Below are positions 45,663 through 58,141 of a DNA stretch of 64,000 bases, in pieces. Numbering within the stretch: position 1 is the stretch's first letter; each line of letters begins with the position of its first letter. Source of the DNA: Macrothele yani (Eukaryota; Arthropoda; Arachnida; Araneae; Macrothelidae). The notes beneath the pieces are model-generated. The model saw only the letters and a program-made list of their open reading frames with translations. It was not told the DNA's origin and did no database searches. Where the stretch lies: positions 100,142,021 through 100,206,020 of the forward strand of contig CM076991.1 in the NCBI GenBank assembly GCA_039090855.1, read 5' to 3'. Position numbers and translations under genes: made by a program.

Positions 45663-47415
45663 TATACTGCCCGTACCCACTTCACTGGCTATTTCTGATA
45701 TGGTTTTGCTAAATAAAAGGTCTAGGGATTTGTGAATAGCCACCACGAAAAGAAAGAAAGTGAAATAAAGTAGAAAGAGATAGAGATAAAGAGAAGAAAA
45801 AGAACAAAAAAGCTCGTTAAGATTATTTGATTATTTGTGCAAAAAAAAAAAAAAAAAAAAAACCTTTCGATTTATCAATGGGTGACGATTGAATAAATAA
45901 ATTTTAAAATGTCTGATTCAGTTAGGTAAAAGTGGTGACGTCAGTCCTCGCCAGGGCTCGCTGCACCCTTGGCTATGGTGTAGATCTGGTGCCTGGAATG
46001 TTGCCCGTTAGCGGCGGTATCTCATGGTTTGGTCCATCTGGATTCAGTTCCTGGTTTCAATAGCGCAGCCATCGAATTGTGCAACTACACTTCACGGTCT
46101 AAAAAAGTTTTTTGTTGTATCCTAGAGGGTAACATAGCCCAAATCCCTTAGCTTGCTATTTCTAAGGGATGTTTAGAATTTAAAATCCTCGTACCTGATT
46201 TACAGATTTATATGTTATACTAAGTTTTATTCAGCATTTGGAGGAAATACTGCATGGTCTTTCTTGTGAAGAATTTTCATCGGTTTGAATTGACGGGGGA
46301 TTTGGATTAATCGATATCAAATTCACGAGGTCTCGCTGTCGTAGATTTCTTCACAGGAGTAAAATTAAACCGAAATAAAATAATGATTTCAGAGAAACGC
46401 GACTGTCACGAAGTTTACTTTAAGAACGGATTCACTAATGATATAAATAATTCTTATGAGTGACCGTGGTGTTTAAAGACTGGATTAAACCGAAATTATC
46501 AGCTGATTGGACACACCTCCTCCTCCACAGACGCATGCTTGGGGAGGAATTTACTGATCCAGAAGAAAGACGCTAGTAGTTTTTAATTTGCAGCTAAACT
46601 GGAAACACGTACTGAATCTCGCCGATATTAAGCAATGCCTTTTACAGTAATTTGATTCCAGAAATGCAAATGTCGCCGTCTAATCGAACACCTTATCTGG
46701 TGTTTCATTCGCTGACTTGTATTTGCAACTATCCAGCAAATTCTTCTAACAGAAAATATTATTTAGCTAAAACCCGTAGGCAATCTCCAGACTAACTACA
46801 CGAATTTAACAGCGGAAACCTTTAATTGACGCTTTCATTAAACCTGCAGTTACTTTGGTTGACATTTTCTTGGATCTCGACAAATGCGTCTGTTTGCCTC
46901 TTAATAATGAACCTTCCTGTGTGAGCTGCACAGAAATAAATTGCGTTGAAATAGTTTTCTGTCAACCGGTGAGCAAACAGTGTGCATCATCGTCCCATTT
47001 TCATCCAACTAAGTAGTTCAACGAGGCTGGATTTTCTACTCTTTCCACCATCAACTACCCTCCCTAAACAACTTAACGTTAACGGTTGCTGACTGTTTCC
47101 ATACAGCCAGGAATTTCAGAACGTGTGACGGAGATGCAGCAGCAGTGAAAATGTTTGACTCCAACTCTTAGCACATGAAGCTCAAATGTGAATTACGAAC
47201 ATATGGTTTTTATTTTGTTTCGCAGTTTTAAAGTACACATTAAGTTCACAAATAGCAATTAAAATATTTTATTTTAAAATATTCAAATACATTTGTTTGG
47301 CCGTACGCGAAGGAAAAGGTGCTCTGATTTTTTGTTAACTGACAGAGCTCATTGTGTTCTAAAGATAAGAAACACTGAACAAGAGAACGCCTAATACAGT
47401 CGAAACCTATGTGCA
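45663..47415. other. No recognisable feature except A-rich tracts
   Basis: A purine-rich stretch (45740-45815) and an A run at about 45841-45862 are present. The rest shows no supported gene or repeat. Confidence 0.5.
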
Positions 47416-47417
47416 TA

Positions 47418-48641
47418 CACAGTCGAGTCACATTATTGTGACCACCTCCTATTTCTGACGTCAACAGCGCGTAGCCAATTAAGGAAGGCACTTCTTGTGA
47501 GCTGGCTTGGAGAGGATTTAAGGTGTAATACAGGCATTCCAAAAACATATCACTCGTTGCGCTCATGGATAAAAGCAGCGATTTATCAGATTTGCAAAAA
47601 GAGATGATTACCGGCTTTTGGGCCAAAGGTGGCAGTGTTTTTGAAACAGCGGAGTTTGTGAACTGTTCGCGTGCTATTGTGATTAAAGTGTATCATGACT
47701 GGAGAAATGGCACCATTGTGAATAAGCGAACTGGAAACTGCTGAGCACCACGTGCCATTGATGTGAGAGGTGAACGTCGGCTTCGAAGGTGCGTGAGGGC
47801 CGACAGACACGCTACAGTGGAGCAACTCACTGGCCGAATGAACCAGAGGGCCACCGGAAGTGTATCTAAGACGACAGTTCAGCGAACTGTGCTGCGCATG
47901 GGGCTCCGATGCAGACGGATGGTCACTGCACCTATGCTAACGAAGTTGCATCGGTAGGAAAGGCTTACATTTGCACGGAAGTATGATAATTGGACCCCCG
48001 CTGATTGGAAAAGAATTGCCTTCTCCGATGAGTCACGTTTTCTGCTTCATCGAACAGATGGACGTTGGCGTATAAAGCGAAAAACATCGGAGAACAAACA
48101 CTCTTCAACCTTTGCTGAAAGAACACGAGCTAGTGGGGGCAGCGTTGTGGTCTCAGGAATGTTTTCGTGGCATTCCCTGGGTCCACTCATATCTGTGGAA
48201 GGCACCATGGACCGAAATCGTTATGAATCCATCCTCGCAGACCACGTACACCCATACATGCTGACTGTCCTCCCTGGGGCAGATGAGATCTTCCAGTACG
48301 ACAATGCGACGTGTCACACAGCTAGAAATGTCGGGGAATGGTTGGAAGAGCACGATGAAGATTTGATTTCAAAGTACTTCCCTGGCCCCCTAATTCTCCA
48401 GACTGAAACCCAATTGAGCATCTGTGGGACCATTTCGATCGTGTTGTTCGTTCTGTGGATCCTCCAACACGTACCCTCCTGCAGCTGTCAGATGCACTGC
48501 AGTCCGCATGGCTCCACATACCTGCGAACACCTTTCAGCACCTTATTAAGTCACTCCCAGGCCGTCTAGCTGCTGTCCGCGCTGTACACGGCTGTTAATC
48601 TGGGTATTAACTGGTCGTCACAATAATGTGAATCGACTGTG
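47418..48641 (+). mobile_element. Tc1-like transposon, second copy of the 24.6-kb family
   Basis: The ends are CACAGTCGAGTCACATTATT and, inverted at 48641, CACAGTCGATTCACATTATT. Both are uninterrupted here, which confirms that the SINE at 24590 split the other copy. TA precedes the left end. Confidence 0.9.
47565..48598 (+). pseudogene. Tc1-family transposase, broken
   Basis: It starts MDKSSDLSDLQKEMITGFWA and ends AVRAVHGC. The first Asp is kept in FSDESRFLLH, the second in YDNATCHTARN. A frameshift after EEHDEDL destroys the Glu block. A stop follows TGNC near 47742. Confidence 0.8.
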
Positions 48642-49360
48642 AAAAACGAGCTAGTATGATACAAAGTCCTGCGTAAACTGAAGTTTTTATAGATTTATAT
48701 AACTTTGCAATATCTCCCTAGTAATTTTAACCACACATTATGAACAACAAATTTTGTAGAAACTGCATATTTCGTAGTTTATTTTCACGGGTAACCAAAT
48801 AAACAGTATTCATCCTGTTTGTATTTTTTCCTCTTTCACCGAAGAACTACGGATTTTATATTTATGATACTTTATAGTTCTCCTTACAGCAATGTGGGTT
48901 TACATGAAGATAATTTTTCTGTTTCTTTTTTGCTTACTTCCGAATCACACACACACATTTACTGGAGAAGTGCTGACTTAAGTGCTCAGTTCTTGTCAAC
49001 TTTCAGTCACTTAATCTCAACCAAGGTTTTCCGCGAGCCTGTAGTACTGGAGCAAGACATCGAGTCAATGACGTCACTCCAGCTATTCTATATATGATTG
49101 AAAATGACTACTGTTCAAGTAGTCTCACCTAGGTAATAAAGAATGACGTTGGTTACATATGTTAAATTTAGTTGTACTTCGACTACTCAGTGCGCTTTGA
49201 AAGATGGATAAATCATGAACTTTTTACCTTCGATTAATTGGTGAACAATTTATGATTGATTAAACTGCAATATCAATGCCAAAATTACCCTGTTTTGATC
49301 TGTTGATTAATAATGAAGTTAGCATATATTGAATGATTTTAACTCTCCCTTCAACTTTTG
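48642..49360. other. No recognisable feature
   Basis: AT-rich sequence without a supported gene or repeat. Confidence 0.45.
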
Positions 49361-49364
49361 TTTT

Positions 49365-49572
49365 TCAACTGGGGGTTTAACGAATATCATGAGCAACTCA
49401 GTGCGCTATAAGCAGCCGCCCGTCCCTAATTTAGGGCCACTGGCTCCAGGGAAGAGAGAAAGCCATTGACGTAAGACAAACACAACATCCATGCCTCACC
49501 CGATGCAATCCCGGACCCATCTCAGACGAATGATCATAACACAGCGTTTAGACCCCTTGCCCACCGTGACGG
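49365..49572 (-). mobile_element. tRNA-Leu/Ser-type SINE, diverged
   Basis: Minus-strand SINE with body blocks AGTGCGCTATAAGCAGCCG and AGACAAACACAACATCCATG on the plus strand. The head is degraded and there is no long A tail. Confidence 0.8.
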
Positions 49573-50285
49573 CTCCTTCAACTTCGTTATATTCCGGATA
49601 GACTGTACAAGGATAAGACTGAAGGTTTTGTGAAATTAAGTGATGTGACGTTCATAAAATATTTAACTTTCCAATTCTGTGTCTATCACCTAACGTCAAC
49701 TTTATTTACCTGTCGATTATAGTTTCCACCCTTAACGTCGTCTCTAAACTTCCAATAAATAGTTTCTATTGATATGGCAGCACTGGAAGCTGGTCAAATG
49801 GTCAAGCCAAATAAAATCTAGACTCAGTTGAGTTTAGTGAGATAGGTGATCGATGGTGAGATGTTATCAGCGTTAGACTCACTTGGTGTTTGTTGGTTGG
49901 ATTTCGATTATCAGCGCTTCAAGTAGTACCTTTTCGCGTGTTGTTCCACCTTGTTTACATCACACCTGCAGATACCCTATCCAGGGCTTGAAAATCTTAT
50001 AGTCCGACATGTCTAGGGCATGTTAAAATTCTATCCGAGCAGGCATTTATTTCTCTTCAGGCCTGATCGGGCTTGTAATAAGTCTAGTTCTTGATATAAG
50101 ATAAAAACATTTTTTTTAAAGTAATGTCTTACGAGTCAAATGCTCTCTGTCTCTCTCACTATGTTTTATTTAATAAAATAAATGGTTGTGTTTTCAGAAA
50201 TTAAAGGGCCAAACGGATGACTTTGACAACTAAATTGCCTATAATATGATTGTGTGAGATCTCAAAAGAAAGCTGATGTAATAAG

Positions 50286-50460
50286 CTTTTTTTATTTATT
50301 GCAGGCTTAACGACCACCGTGAGCAACTCAATGGGCTATAAGAAGCCGCCCGTTCCTAATTTAAGGCCATTGGGTCCAGAGAAGGGAGAGAGCCAGTGCC
50401 GTAAGACAAACACAACATCCATGCCTCACGGGGATTCGAACCCGCACTCCAGACGGACGA
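50286..50460 (-). mobile_element. tRNA-Leu/Ser-type SINE, head missing
   Basis: Minus-strand SINE that stops within its tRNA-like head at CCAGACGGACGA, where the next SINE's poly-T begins. Confidence 0.8.
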
Positions 50461-50686
50461 TTTTTTTTTTTTTTTTGATTGGAGGTTTAACGACCACCGT
50501 GAGCAACTCAATGGGCTATAAGCAGTCGTCCGTTCCTAATTTAGGGTCACTGGTTCCAGGGAAGGGAGAGAGACAGTGCCGTAAGACAAACACAACATCC
50601 ATGCCTCACGGAGATTCGAACCCGCACTCCAGACGAACGAATTATCCGAAGCCATCGCTCAGACCACTGCACCACCGAAGCGGCAA
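50461..50686 (-). mobile_element. tRNA-Leu/Ser-type SINE, full length
   Basis: A poly-T run (poly-A tail) followed by the full body and head, ending GCACCACCGAAGCGGC. It shares the distinctive CGAACCCGCACTCCAGACG with the neighbouring copy, so the two are closely related. Confidence 0.85.
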
Positions 50687-50944
50687 CAAACCTTCAAGTG
50701 GGTCCTATGTGAACTCTTTAGACCATTTGGTTCAACAGTCATTGTTGTTTGTGGTTGGCATGGGAGATACAAAAATGCCCTTTTTTGTAAATTTGAAAGT
50801 TCTAAATGTAGGATGCTGAAATTCCGTACTGATTAGTTTCTCTATAAAGCCTGCAAGTTCGCTATGTTTCATGCAAATCAAAAGGGTTCAGGTCAAAAAT
50901 TTTACTTTTTTTGTGCTGATTTGCCATGGAATGACGCATAGGCG

Positions 50945-51163
50945 AGATCTTTTTTTATTTGATTGGAGGTTTACCGAATACCGTGAACAACTCAAGGGGC
51001 TATATGCAGTCGCCCGTCCCTAATTTTGGGTCACTGCTTCCAAGGAAGGGAGAAAGCCAGTACCGTAAGACAAACACACCATCCATGCCTAACCGGGGAT
51101 TCGAACTCGGACCCTTTTCGGACGAATGATCAGAGGCCATCGTTTAGGCCACCGCGCCACATA
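50945..51163 (-). mobile_element. tRNA-Leu/Ser-type SINE
   Basis: Minus-strand SINE with tail TTTTTTTATTTGATTGGAGG and a head ending CCACCGCGCCAC. Confidence 0.8.
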
Positions 51164-51271
51164 TTTAACTGGTGAGAGCAATTTATGAAACTCAGTAAAA
51201 TACAACCTGAGTGTTCACTAAATATTAATGAACTTCCTAATACTTCGTAGGTCCTCCTTTCATCCTCAGTA

Positions 51272-52215
51272 CACTAATATGCCAAAACAAAAGCTCGGAT
51301 ACCTCCCTAATACAGAGTTGATCCTCCTCGAGATAGGATAAAGACAGCAAAGCGACAGGGCATCGAATTGACAAGCTCTTTGTAGTACTGAGGAGAAAAT
51401 GCACACCCTGCTTCCTGAAGAGTGTCCCACAATTTCGAAATATTCGTCGGTGGAGGATTCCTGGCCAGTTGACGACACGTTCAACAGCATACCGAATTTG
51501 TTCGATGGCGTTTAAATTCGATGAATGAGGGGGTCCCTAATAGCATTCGAAACTCCGATGATTGTTCCTTCACCCATAATCGGACGACTGTGGACGTGTG
51601 CGGTGGCGCATTGTCGTGTGGAAAGAGGTCGCACCCGTCGGAGTGGTTGCATGACGTGAACCGGTTCAAATGATTCCCAAAGTTGGCTACGTAGCCTCCA
51701 CCAGTCAGAGCGGTCTGCAGACGTATGAGGAGTCCTAATGCGTGCCACCTGAAAGCACCCCACACCATAACAGAACCACCACCGGCCCTCACTGTCCGTT
51801 GTAGGCATGCGGGATTCATTGCCGCGTGGGGCTGTCGCCACACTTGAAGTCGCCCATCTGCCATAAACAGTTGGTATTGCGATTCGTCAGACCAGGCTAC
51901 ACGATTCCAGTCATATTGCGTCTCATGACGACGTTTCAGAGCCCAGGAGAGGTGCACAGCCCTGTGTCGTCGAGTCAGTAACAGCACGGGGTGTCGGCTC
52001 CGGAATCCCTCAGAACACAGGAAACGTTGCACCGTCAAAACGCTGATGCTACTACTGGCCCCAGCATTGAATTGCACTGTGATTTGTGGCAATGTTGCAC
52101 GTTGCATGTTACAATGCGTGCCATCCGCCGCTGTCCATGATCGTCCAGGACTTTTCTACATACACACCGGTCTCGCACTCTGGATTTTCTCTCTGAGTTT
52201 GTGTAGTCCAGGTGC
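51272..52215 (-). pseudogene. Tc1-like element and transposase, truncated
   Basis: The left end is CACTAATATGCCAAAACAAA after TA. One long frame (51481-52107) reads SAGASSSISVLTVQRFLCSE, WSDESQYQLFMADGRLQVW (first Asp), VMVWGAF and FPHDNAPPHTSTVVRLW (second Asp), then shifts before the Glu block. The N-terminus and the far inverted repeat are missing. The same family lies at 12640-13620. Confidence 0.8.
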
Positions 52216-52499
52216 ACTCTTGGAACTATTGACCATGTAAATCCAAATTTCGTGAAAATTTCTGAGATGGAGTTATTTATTTACTGGATTCCGACTATTA
52301 TACCCTGTTCAAAATCACTCAAATTTTGATAATCTTCCATTTGAACTACTAATGCTACTTCTTGAGCCATAGGAGATATCTGCCACTACGTATACGTCGT
52401 ATGCCGACGATACCATTTACCGAATGTGTGTGTGGTGGCATGTAATGGAAATAGTAGCGAACTTCCCAGTTGTTGTTTTTTTAATTTTTTGGAACTCAG

Positions 52500-53830
52500 T
52501 GTACATCAGTTATCCGACTTGGCATCTATTCAATAAGATACCGGAAGCAGTTTGGAAATATGGTCAACCAAACTGTGGGTAATGCGGCCTTCAGTGCAGA
52601 TATAAAGGTTATTAGTGCATCCAGAAACCTGATCTGCCGTTCTGTAGTGTCCTGTAAGTGCCCTATGGGATTGATATCGGGGTAATTCAGAGGCCAATCG
52701 ACATTCTGGAAGTCTAAATTATGTTTCTCAAACCAACCCTGCCCAGCATTGGATCTGTGGCTCTGCGCATTGTGATCTTGGAAGACACCGTTGCCATTCG
52801 GGAAAAAGAGTCTCATTGCAGGCTGTAAAGAGTCAGGAAGCAATTCACGATGGTAGGCACCAGTCATACGTTGTTCTACATACACGAGAGGTCCAATTTC
52901 GTGCCCGGTAAAACATGCCCCACACCATACAACCGTTTGAATTGTAGGGACCATACAAGATGGATCGAATGTCTTATACGTAGGAACCATAAAAGATGGA
53001 TCGAGCGTCTTATATGTTGTTTGAGTGTCTTATATGTAGCGACCATACAAGATGGATCGAATGTCATATGTTGTTTAAGTGTCTTATATGTAGGGACCAT
53101 ACAAGATGGATAGAGTGTCTTATATGTTGTTTGCGGCAAATACGTACACTGCAATCCACTGAGTGGAGTAAAAAAGGCGATTCCTAAGACCAGCACATTT
53201 ATTCCAGTTATTCGACGTGCAATTTGCAGGATCTTCGCACCAGGCGAATCTTTTATGCCGATGAACTGTGTTGAGGAGAAGATGTCGACGGGGTCGTCTG
53301 CTGTTATATACCATACGTGCGAGCGTAAGCTGCAAGGCATGACAGATACTATTCCGGGTTGATCTCTGTTGTATTGGATAATCAATGTTGAACAGCGCTG
53401 CTTCTGTGGACCTGTACTAGTCGTCGGATCCTGAGCTCACCTCTCACATCAACCTTTCGCTGTCCTGTGCAGTTTTCCCTCCGGGTGGTTGTCTGACCAT
53501 TTACACGCCAGTCCTGATAAACATGAACTATTGCGAACAACCCACCTGTTCCGCCGCTTGTAAAATCGAGGCAGCCACTTTTCGATCTTCCACAATCTGT
53601 TCCTTCTCAAAACCCGATAAATCCTTCTGTGAAAAGAGGAATTTGTCGGTGACGCAGATCGAAGCCGCGTCTCTTCTCCTCGGAGTGAGTTGCTCCAACC
53701 GACTATGCTACATGTGTCGCTGCAGATTTGTCGTCTTAACACGTACTTCACCTCTGCAGTATGTGACACTTCCGTTTACCCATCACGCTCCGAATTTTAC
53801 TACCTACTGCGCCGCTCACACCTTATATAT
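52500..53830 (-). pseudogene. Tc1-like element, heavily decayed and expanded
   Basis: Readable parts are FAWCEDPANCTSNNWNKC, GPLVYVEQRMTGAYHRELLP, FQDHNAQSHRSNAGQGWFEK (second Asp changed to His-Asn context) and NYPDINPIGHLQD (Glu changed to Gly). It ends with FRYLIE. The middle is expanded by the tandem repeat at 52955-53135. The ends are not defined. Confidence 0.6.
52955..53135. repeat. Tandem repeat inside a Tc1-like pseudogene
   Basis: CCATACAAGATGGATCGAAT and GTCTTATATGTTGTTT recur four to five times with spacing near 25-65 bp. On the minus strand this gives repeated DPSCMV-TYKTL peptides, a by-product of local duplication. Confidence 0.85.
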
Positions 53831-54013
53831 TGTGTGTCGGTCGACTAAACGCGCTCTCTCTGGAATCACGTGGTCAACAGGCCGCATCCACTTTTAACAG
53901 GGGTGGTAATATTTCATTGATCACTCGGTGTGTAAGTCATGTGTTTTGATGAAAAAAGTAAAGAAAAATTTCCGTGAATTTCTCATTATAACCATAAGTA
54001 TTCAAATACAGCA

Positions 54014-54230
54014 TGGGCCGCACCGGTGGCCCAGTGGTCTAAGCGATGTCTTCTGAATCATTCGTCCGAAAGGAGTCCAGGTTCGAATGCCATGAGACAT
54101 GGATGTTGTGTTTGTGTTACAGCACTGGCGCTCTCCCTTTCCTGGAACCTGTAGCCCTAAATTAGGAACGGGCGACTGCTTATATCCCATTGAGTTGCTC
54201 AAAGTGGTCATTAAACCCCCAATAAAAAAA
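54014..54230 (+). mobile_element. tRNA-Leu/Ser-type SINE
   Basis: Plus-strand copy with head GGTGGCCCAGTGGTCTAAGC, B box GGTTCGAATGCC and tail CATTAAACCCCCAATAAAAA. Confidence 0.85.
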
Positions 54231-55483
54231 ATACAGAACGGAAAACTTATTTTGTAGAAACTGGAATGCGTTCACAATGAATATTTTCTATTTATGAAAG
54301 GGCCCTTCTAATGAAAAGTTCAAGGGAATGTACCCTAAAGGTTTCGTCTTCATGGATGAGTTTTCGTTAAAGGAAATAAAGAAGAGCTGTCTTTTAATGT
54401 CCATAAAATATTTTCTAATACAGAAATTCAAAGAAAGGGAAAAAAAGAGGAAACTCTTGAGACTGAAGTTTAGTTTTGAAAGCAGAGTAAAACTTAAAAC
54501 TGCCTATTCTTAAAAACTCAGGGGATTACTGAATAGGCGAATATTTGAAGACTACGAAAACGTCTGAGAGGATGTGTTAGCTTTTAAATAAAGGAAATGG
54601 CGTCCTAATCTGGTAGAGAGAGATGTGCCGTCAACCCATGAAGTTATCTCTCCCTGTAGTCAACGCTGTCGGTTCCAATCAAGTTTAAGTGAGTTGTAAT
54701 GGCAACAGTTTATTGAAGGAACTTTTCAATCCAGGATCACGTTTTTCTGACCAGGAAAAGGCACGGCTGGATAGGCCCCTCAAAAGCCAGACGAAACACG
54801 TAGAACTCACAATAGGACTTTTGTACGACGGAGGCTTAAGAGAATTTATTTATTTATTTTTCTACTCTCGTGCCTTTGAGTTCTTTCGCTGCTTCGCTGG
54901 CGAGACTTGTGTTTACTCTTGTGTAAACCCAATTTGCTTTCACTTGAGCTAACAATATCTCCAAGGCTGATACCGAAAACCAAGTTACGCAGCGTCATTT
55001 TCCTTGGGTGACGTTCGCAAATGGTACGGCGGGCTGGAGTTTAGTTCGTGTAAGTGCAATTGAAAGTATTCCTCGAAATCAATTATGCCGGATGAAAAGC
55101 ATCCAGGATCATGCCAGGAACACTTATATGCTTTTCTGAATCATTTCACCGTTCTTTAACTGTGTGGAGTACTGTTTCAAACACGTCTTGCCAACATTTG
55201 AAGAAACCGAGCGATGTCTGACAGAAAGGAGAAAGAATAGCATTCCTTCCTATTTCTGTTAAAGCAAATCCTGTGATTTAAAGCTCTTTCGCTACTCTAA
55301 ATATATATATTTACTTTCTGCGTAGGTTCCATATTTCTCCTCACAACTTGCTATGAGCACATTCAAAGAAACGCTGGACTGAAACCGTGTGCGCCATTCA
55401 GATACGACGAATATTTAATTTCGGAAATCTGATATAAACTAGGAAGTGATATTAATTTCAGATCCGAATTACAACGGCCGTTC
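54231..55483. other. No recognisable feature
   Basis: AT-rich sequence with short open frames that show no family motif. Confidence 0.5.
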
Positions 55484-55690
55484 CATAAAAACTGAGAGTA
55501 AAATCACGAAAAATGATGAAATCTAGCTACAGCAAAATATGTTAGTCTTTCTCAAAGTATCTTCCCTCGAATGGTGCCATCTTTTCAAAGCATGTGGCGA
55601 AGGCATTTTATGGAAGCTGCTGTAGCGACCCGTGTACAGCTTGATTAACGTCAGCATCTGTGCTGAATGTTGTTCCATGGAACTTCTCCT

Positions 55691-56281
55691 TCATTGTTGG
55701 AAGCAATCAGAAATCGCACGGGGCGAGGTCAGGACTCTAGTCAGGCTGTGACATGATTTCAATACTGCATTTCGTAAGAAACTCTTGAACACAGGCAGCC
55801 ACATGTGGGCGGGCGTTATCATGGAGTAGGGTTCACTTGCCGACCAGTCCCAATCGCTTAATCGATATGTGTCGTCGCAGACGCTTCTATACTTCACCTT
55901 TACTCTCAAAGAAAATTATCATCATCATCTTCCCAGCTGATTTGGTTTGGCGGACTTTTTTCGGAAGAGGCGAGCATGTGTGTTTCCACACACTCGTCGC
56001 GCGCTTCGTGAGGGGGTCGAAATAGTGGACCCATGTTTCATCGGCAGCTATTACTGCATTTAGAAAGTTTGGATCCTTTGCAATCATTTCTTCCCACTCA
56101 TGACAAACCTGAACTCTGGCTAACAATTGTTCTCACGTCAGGTGATGAGTTAGTTACCCATCTGGAACACACACAAATTTAAAAGTACTATATGTAATGT
56201 GTAATATAAGTACTATAGAACGGACTGAATATCAAAGTGACATTTCTCTAAGCAACAGTCTCCTCAGCAAAACATCTCTCT

Positions 56282-56366
<85 letters not shown>

Positions 56367-56754
56367 CAAGGTCCCAACAATGGCTATGGCTCATAGGAGC
56401 ACATAGAAAGAATAAAAAGCTCTAGAACACGATGCAGCAGCAGTAGAATGCTAAATGCCAACGTTTTTAAAATATTAGTTGACGCTGCTATGTCTTCTAC
56501 GTCTCAACACGTCATTCGTCAATCTTCTCGCAGGATTGCCCAAACAGCGTTAACAATACGCTCCGTAACAGCTCCTTCAGGTCGACCAGGCCTAGGAGCG
56601 AGTTCTGCCGACAAACACCCTTTTTTGAAATCATGGTGGCATCTAAAAATCGTTGACTCACCCAAACATTTATATTTGTCAGCTTTTTCATTAAATCAAC
56701 TGTTTCTGGAGCCGTTTTACTCAAACAATAGCAAAATTTTATCGCACAACGCAT
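55691..56754 (-). pseudogene. mariner transposase fragments (DD34D type)
   Basis: The N-terminal part reads AIKFCYCLSKTAPETVDLMK, the mariner helix-turn-helix start. The C-terminal part reads DETWVHYFDPLTKRATSVWK (first Asp), then in another frame LLHDNARPHVAACVQEFLT and SPDLAPCDF. The spacing between the second and third Asp is 34, as in mariner. Stops and a frameshift near 55905 break it, and the middle is missing. Confidence 0.85.
56283..56365. repeat. (CA)n microsatellite, about 41 units
   Basis: An uninterrupted AC dinucleotide run of about 83 bp inside the decayed mariner. Confidence 0.97.
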
Positions 56755-56875
56755 TTCACTTCTTGACTCTGAATCACTCTCCGCGATAGCTGTATGGCGA
56801 AATGCAGACGTACCTTAAACAACTGCGCAATAACAAAACCAGAATCTTCTGCCACGGCTAACAACTATTGCAATA

Positions 56876-57515
56876 TAATCATCATCATCATCATTGTCAA
56901 CCATTATCAATCCACTGCTGGATGAAGGTCTCCCCATGTTTCCTCCACAACGTTCTGTCTTGTGCCAGTCGCCTCCGTGTCCCTCCTGCATACTTTCGAA
57001 TTTCATCCACCCATCCCCCATGTGATCTTTTCCTGTCCCTTGGAATCCAATCTAAAATGTCGACTGTCCATCGATGGCCTGTCCTTCTGGCAGTATGCCC
57101 AGCCCATTGCCATTTCAGGGATTTAACTCTCATCATGATGTCCTCCGCTCTTGTCATTTTTCTGATCCACGAGTTCCTCTTCTTATCTCTCCTGGTTACA
57201 CCAAGCATGCACCTCTCTATGCTGCTTTGAGTTGTCTGCAGCCTTTGTATGTCTCTTTTAGTTAAGGTCCACGTCTCTGCACCATACGTAAGCACTGGAA
57301 GGATGCATTGAACAAACACTTTTCTTTTAAGACATAATGGCATATTGTTCTTGAAAATTATGCTGCTTCTTCCAAAAGCTCTCCAGGCAAGTTTTGTACG
57401 CCGATTAATTTCTTCACCAATGTGACCCTCACTTGATATCTGCTATCCAAGATAAACGTACGTGCCTGTTATCTCCAGCTTTTTTCCATCAATCGATAAA
57501 TCTTCATTTACCCTG
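56876..57515 (-). pseudogene. RTE-type LINE fragment, C-terminal part of the ORF
   Basis: The minus strand reads TYVYLG-stop-QISSEGHIGEE, INRRTKLAWRAFGRS and LTYGAETWTLTKRDIQRLQT, then LKWQWAGHTARR, SHGGWVDEIRKYAG and GETFIQQW. This is the region after the RT domain in RTE-type LINEs. The element ends in an ATG/ATC trinucleotide run at 56878-56895, a common 3' end for RTE. One stop (about 57450) interrupts the readable part. The RT core itself is absent. Confidence 0.8.
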
Positions 57516-57892
57516 GATTGCCATATATACTTCCTTAATTCAGTTAGTCGTCTGTGTAGTTTTTTTCTCCCTTTGTACTGTTGCCAACTCACGAAAAATA
57601 TTTTCTGTTTTTATGGAATGGCCTTTGTAAAATCTAAATAAATTTAAAACTTTTAGTCATACTATTTCGCTACAAAGCTATGCTTCACAGGAAAATCAAG
57701 GTTCCGTGAAATGCTACAATTATCATAAATGCAGTTCTCACGAGGTTCAGTTTATCGGTAAAGATGAATAAATGTTGAATATTGTGGACCCAGAGAAGAC
57801 GTGTGTTTATAAGCAAGCAATAAAATATTCGAAACCCGATTTACCTGTGAGGTATGCCGATGCATTACCAAAAAGCAAAATCGAAGTCTCAT

Positions 57893-57986
57893 CATCATTA
57901 TCATTTTATCGTCAACCATTCTAAAACCGCTGCTGGATGAAGGTCTCCCAAAATCTCTTCCACAATTATCTGCCTTCAGCTATTCT
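57893..57986 (-). pseudogene. Second RTE-type LINE fragment, 3' end
   Basis: It aligns with the 3' end of the copy at 56876 (AACCGCTGCTGGATGAAGGT on plus). It is broken at 57986 by the palindromic insertion and resumes at 59578. Confidence 0.75.
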
Positions 57987-58080
57987 ACTACTCAAATGAC
58001 TACCGTCTATGCACGATTAAAATAAGAGCAAAATCTATATAACCTTTAATGGATCTTGACAAATCCTTACGTAAGACCTT

Positions 58081-58111
58081 TCGGATCGTAAAATACGATC
58101 CATCATCAGAT
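58081..58111 (-). ncRNA. Hammerhead-ribozyme-like core, left arm
   Basis: On the minus strand: CTGATGA, one T, an 8-bp hairpin GGATCGTA/TACGATCC with a 3-base loop, then GAAA. These are the invariant core blocks around helix II of a hammerhead. Helices I and III and a cleavage-site triplet could not be assigned with confidence, so activity is unproven. Confidence 0.4.
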
Positions 58112-58141
58112 ATTATAAGTGCTGGTAATACACAATATATG

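Larger units (their letters stand above)
55484..56790 (-). mobile_element. mariner-type transposon, decayed
   Basis: The left end resembles a mariner terminus (CCATAAAAACTGAGAGTAA). An N-terminal transposase piece (56512-56754) and a C-terminal piece (55691-56126) lie in order on the minus strand. A foreign or expanded stretch at 56130-56440 with a long CA repeat separates them. Confidence 0.7.
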
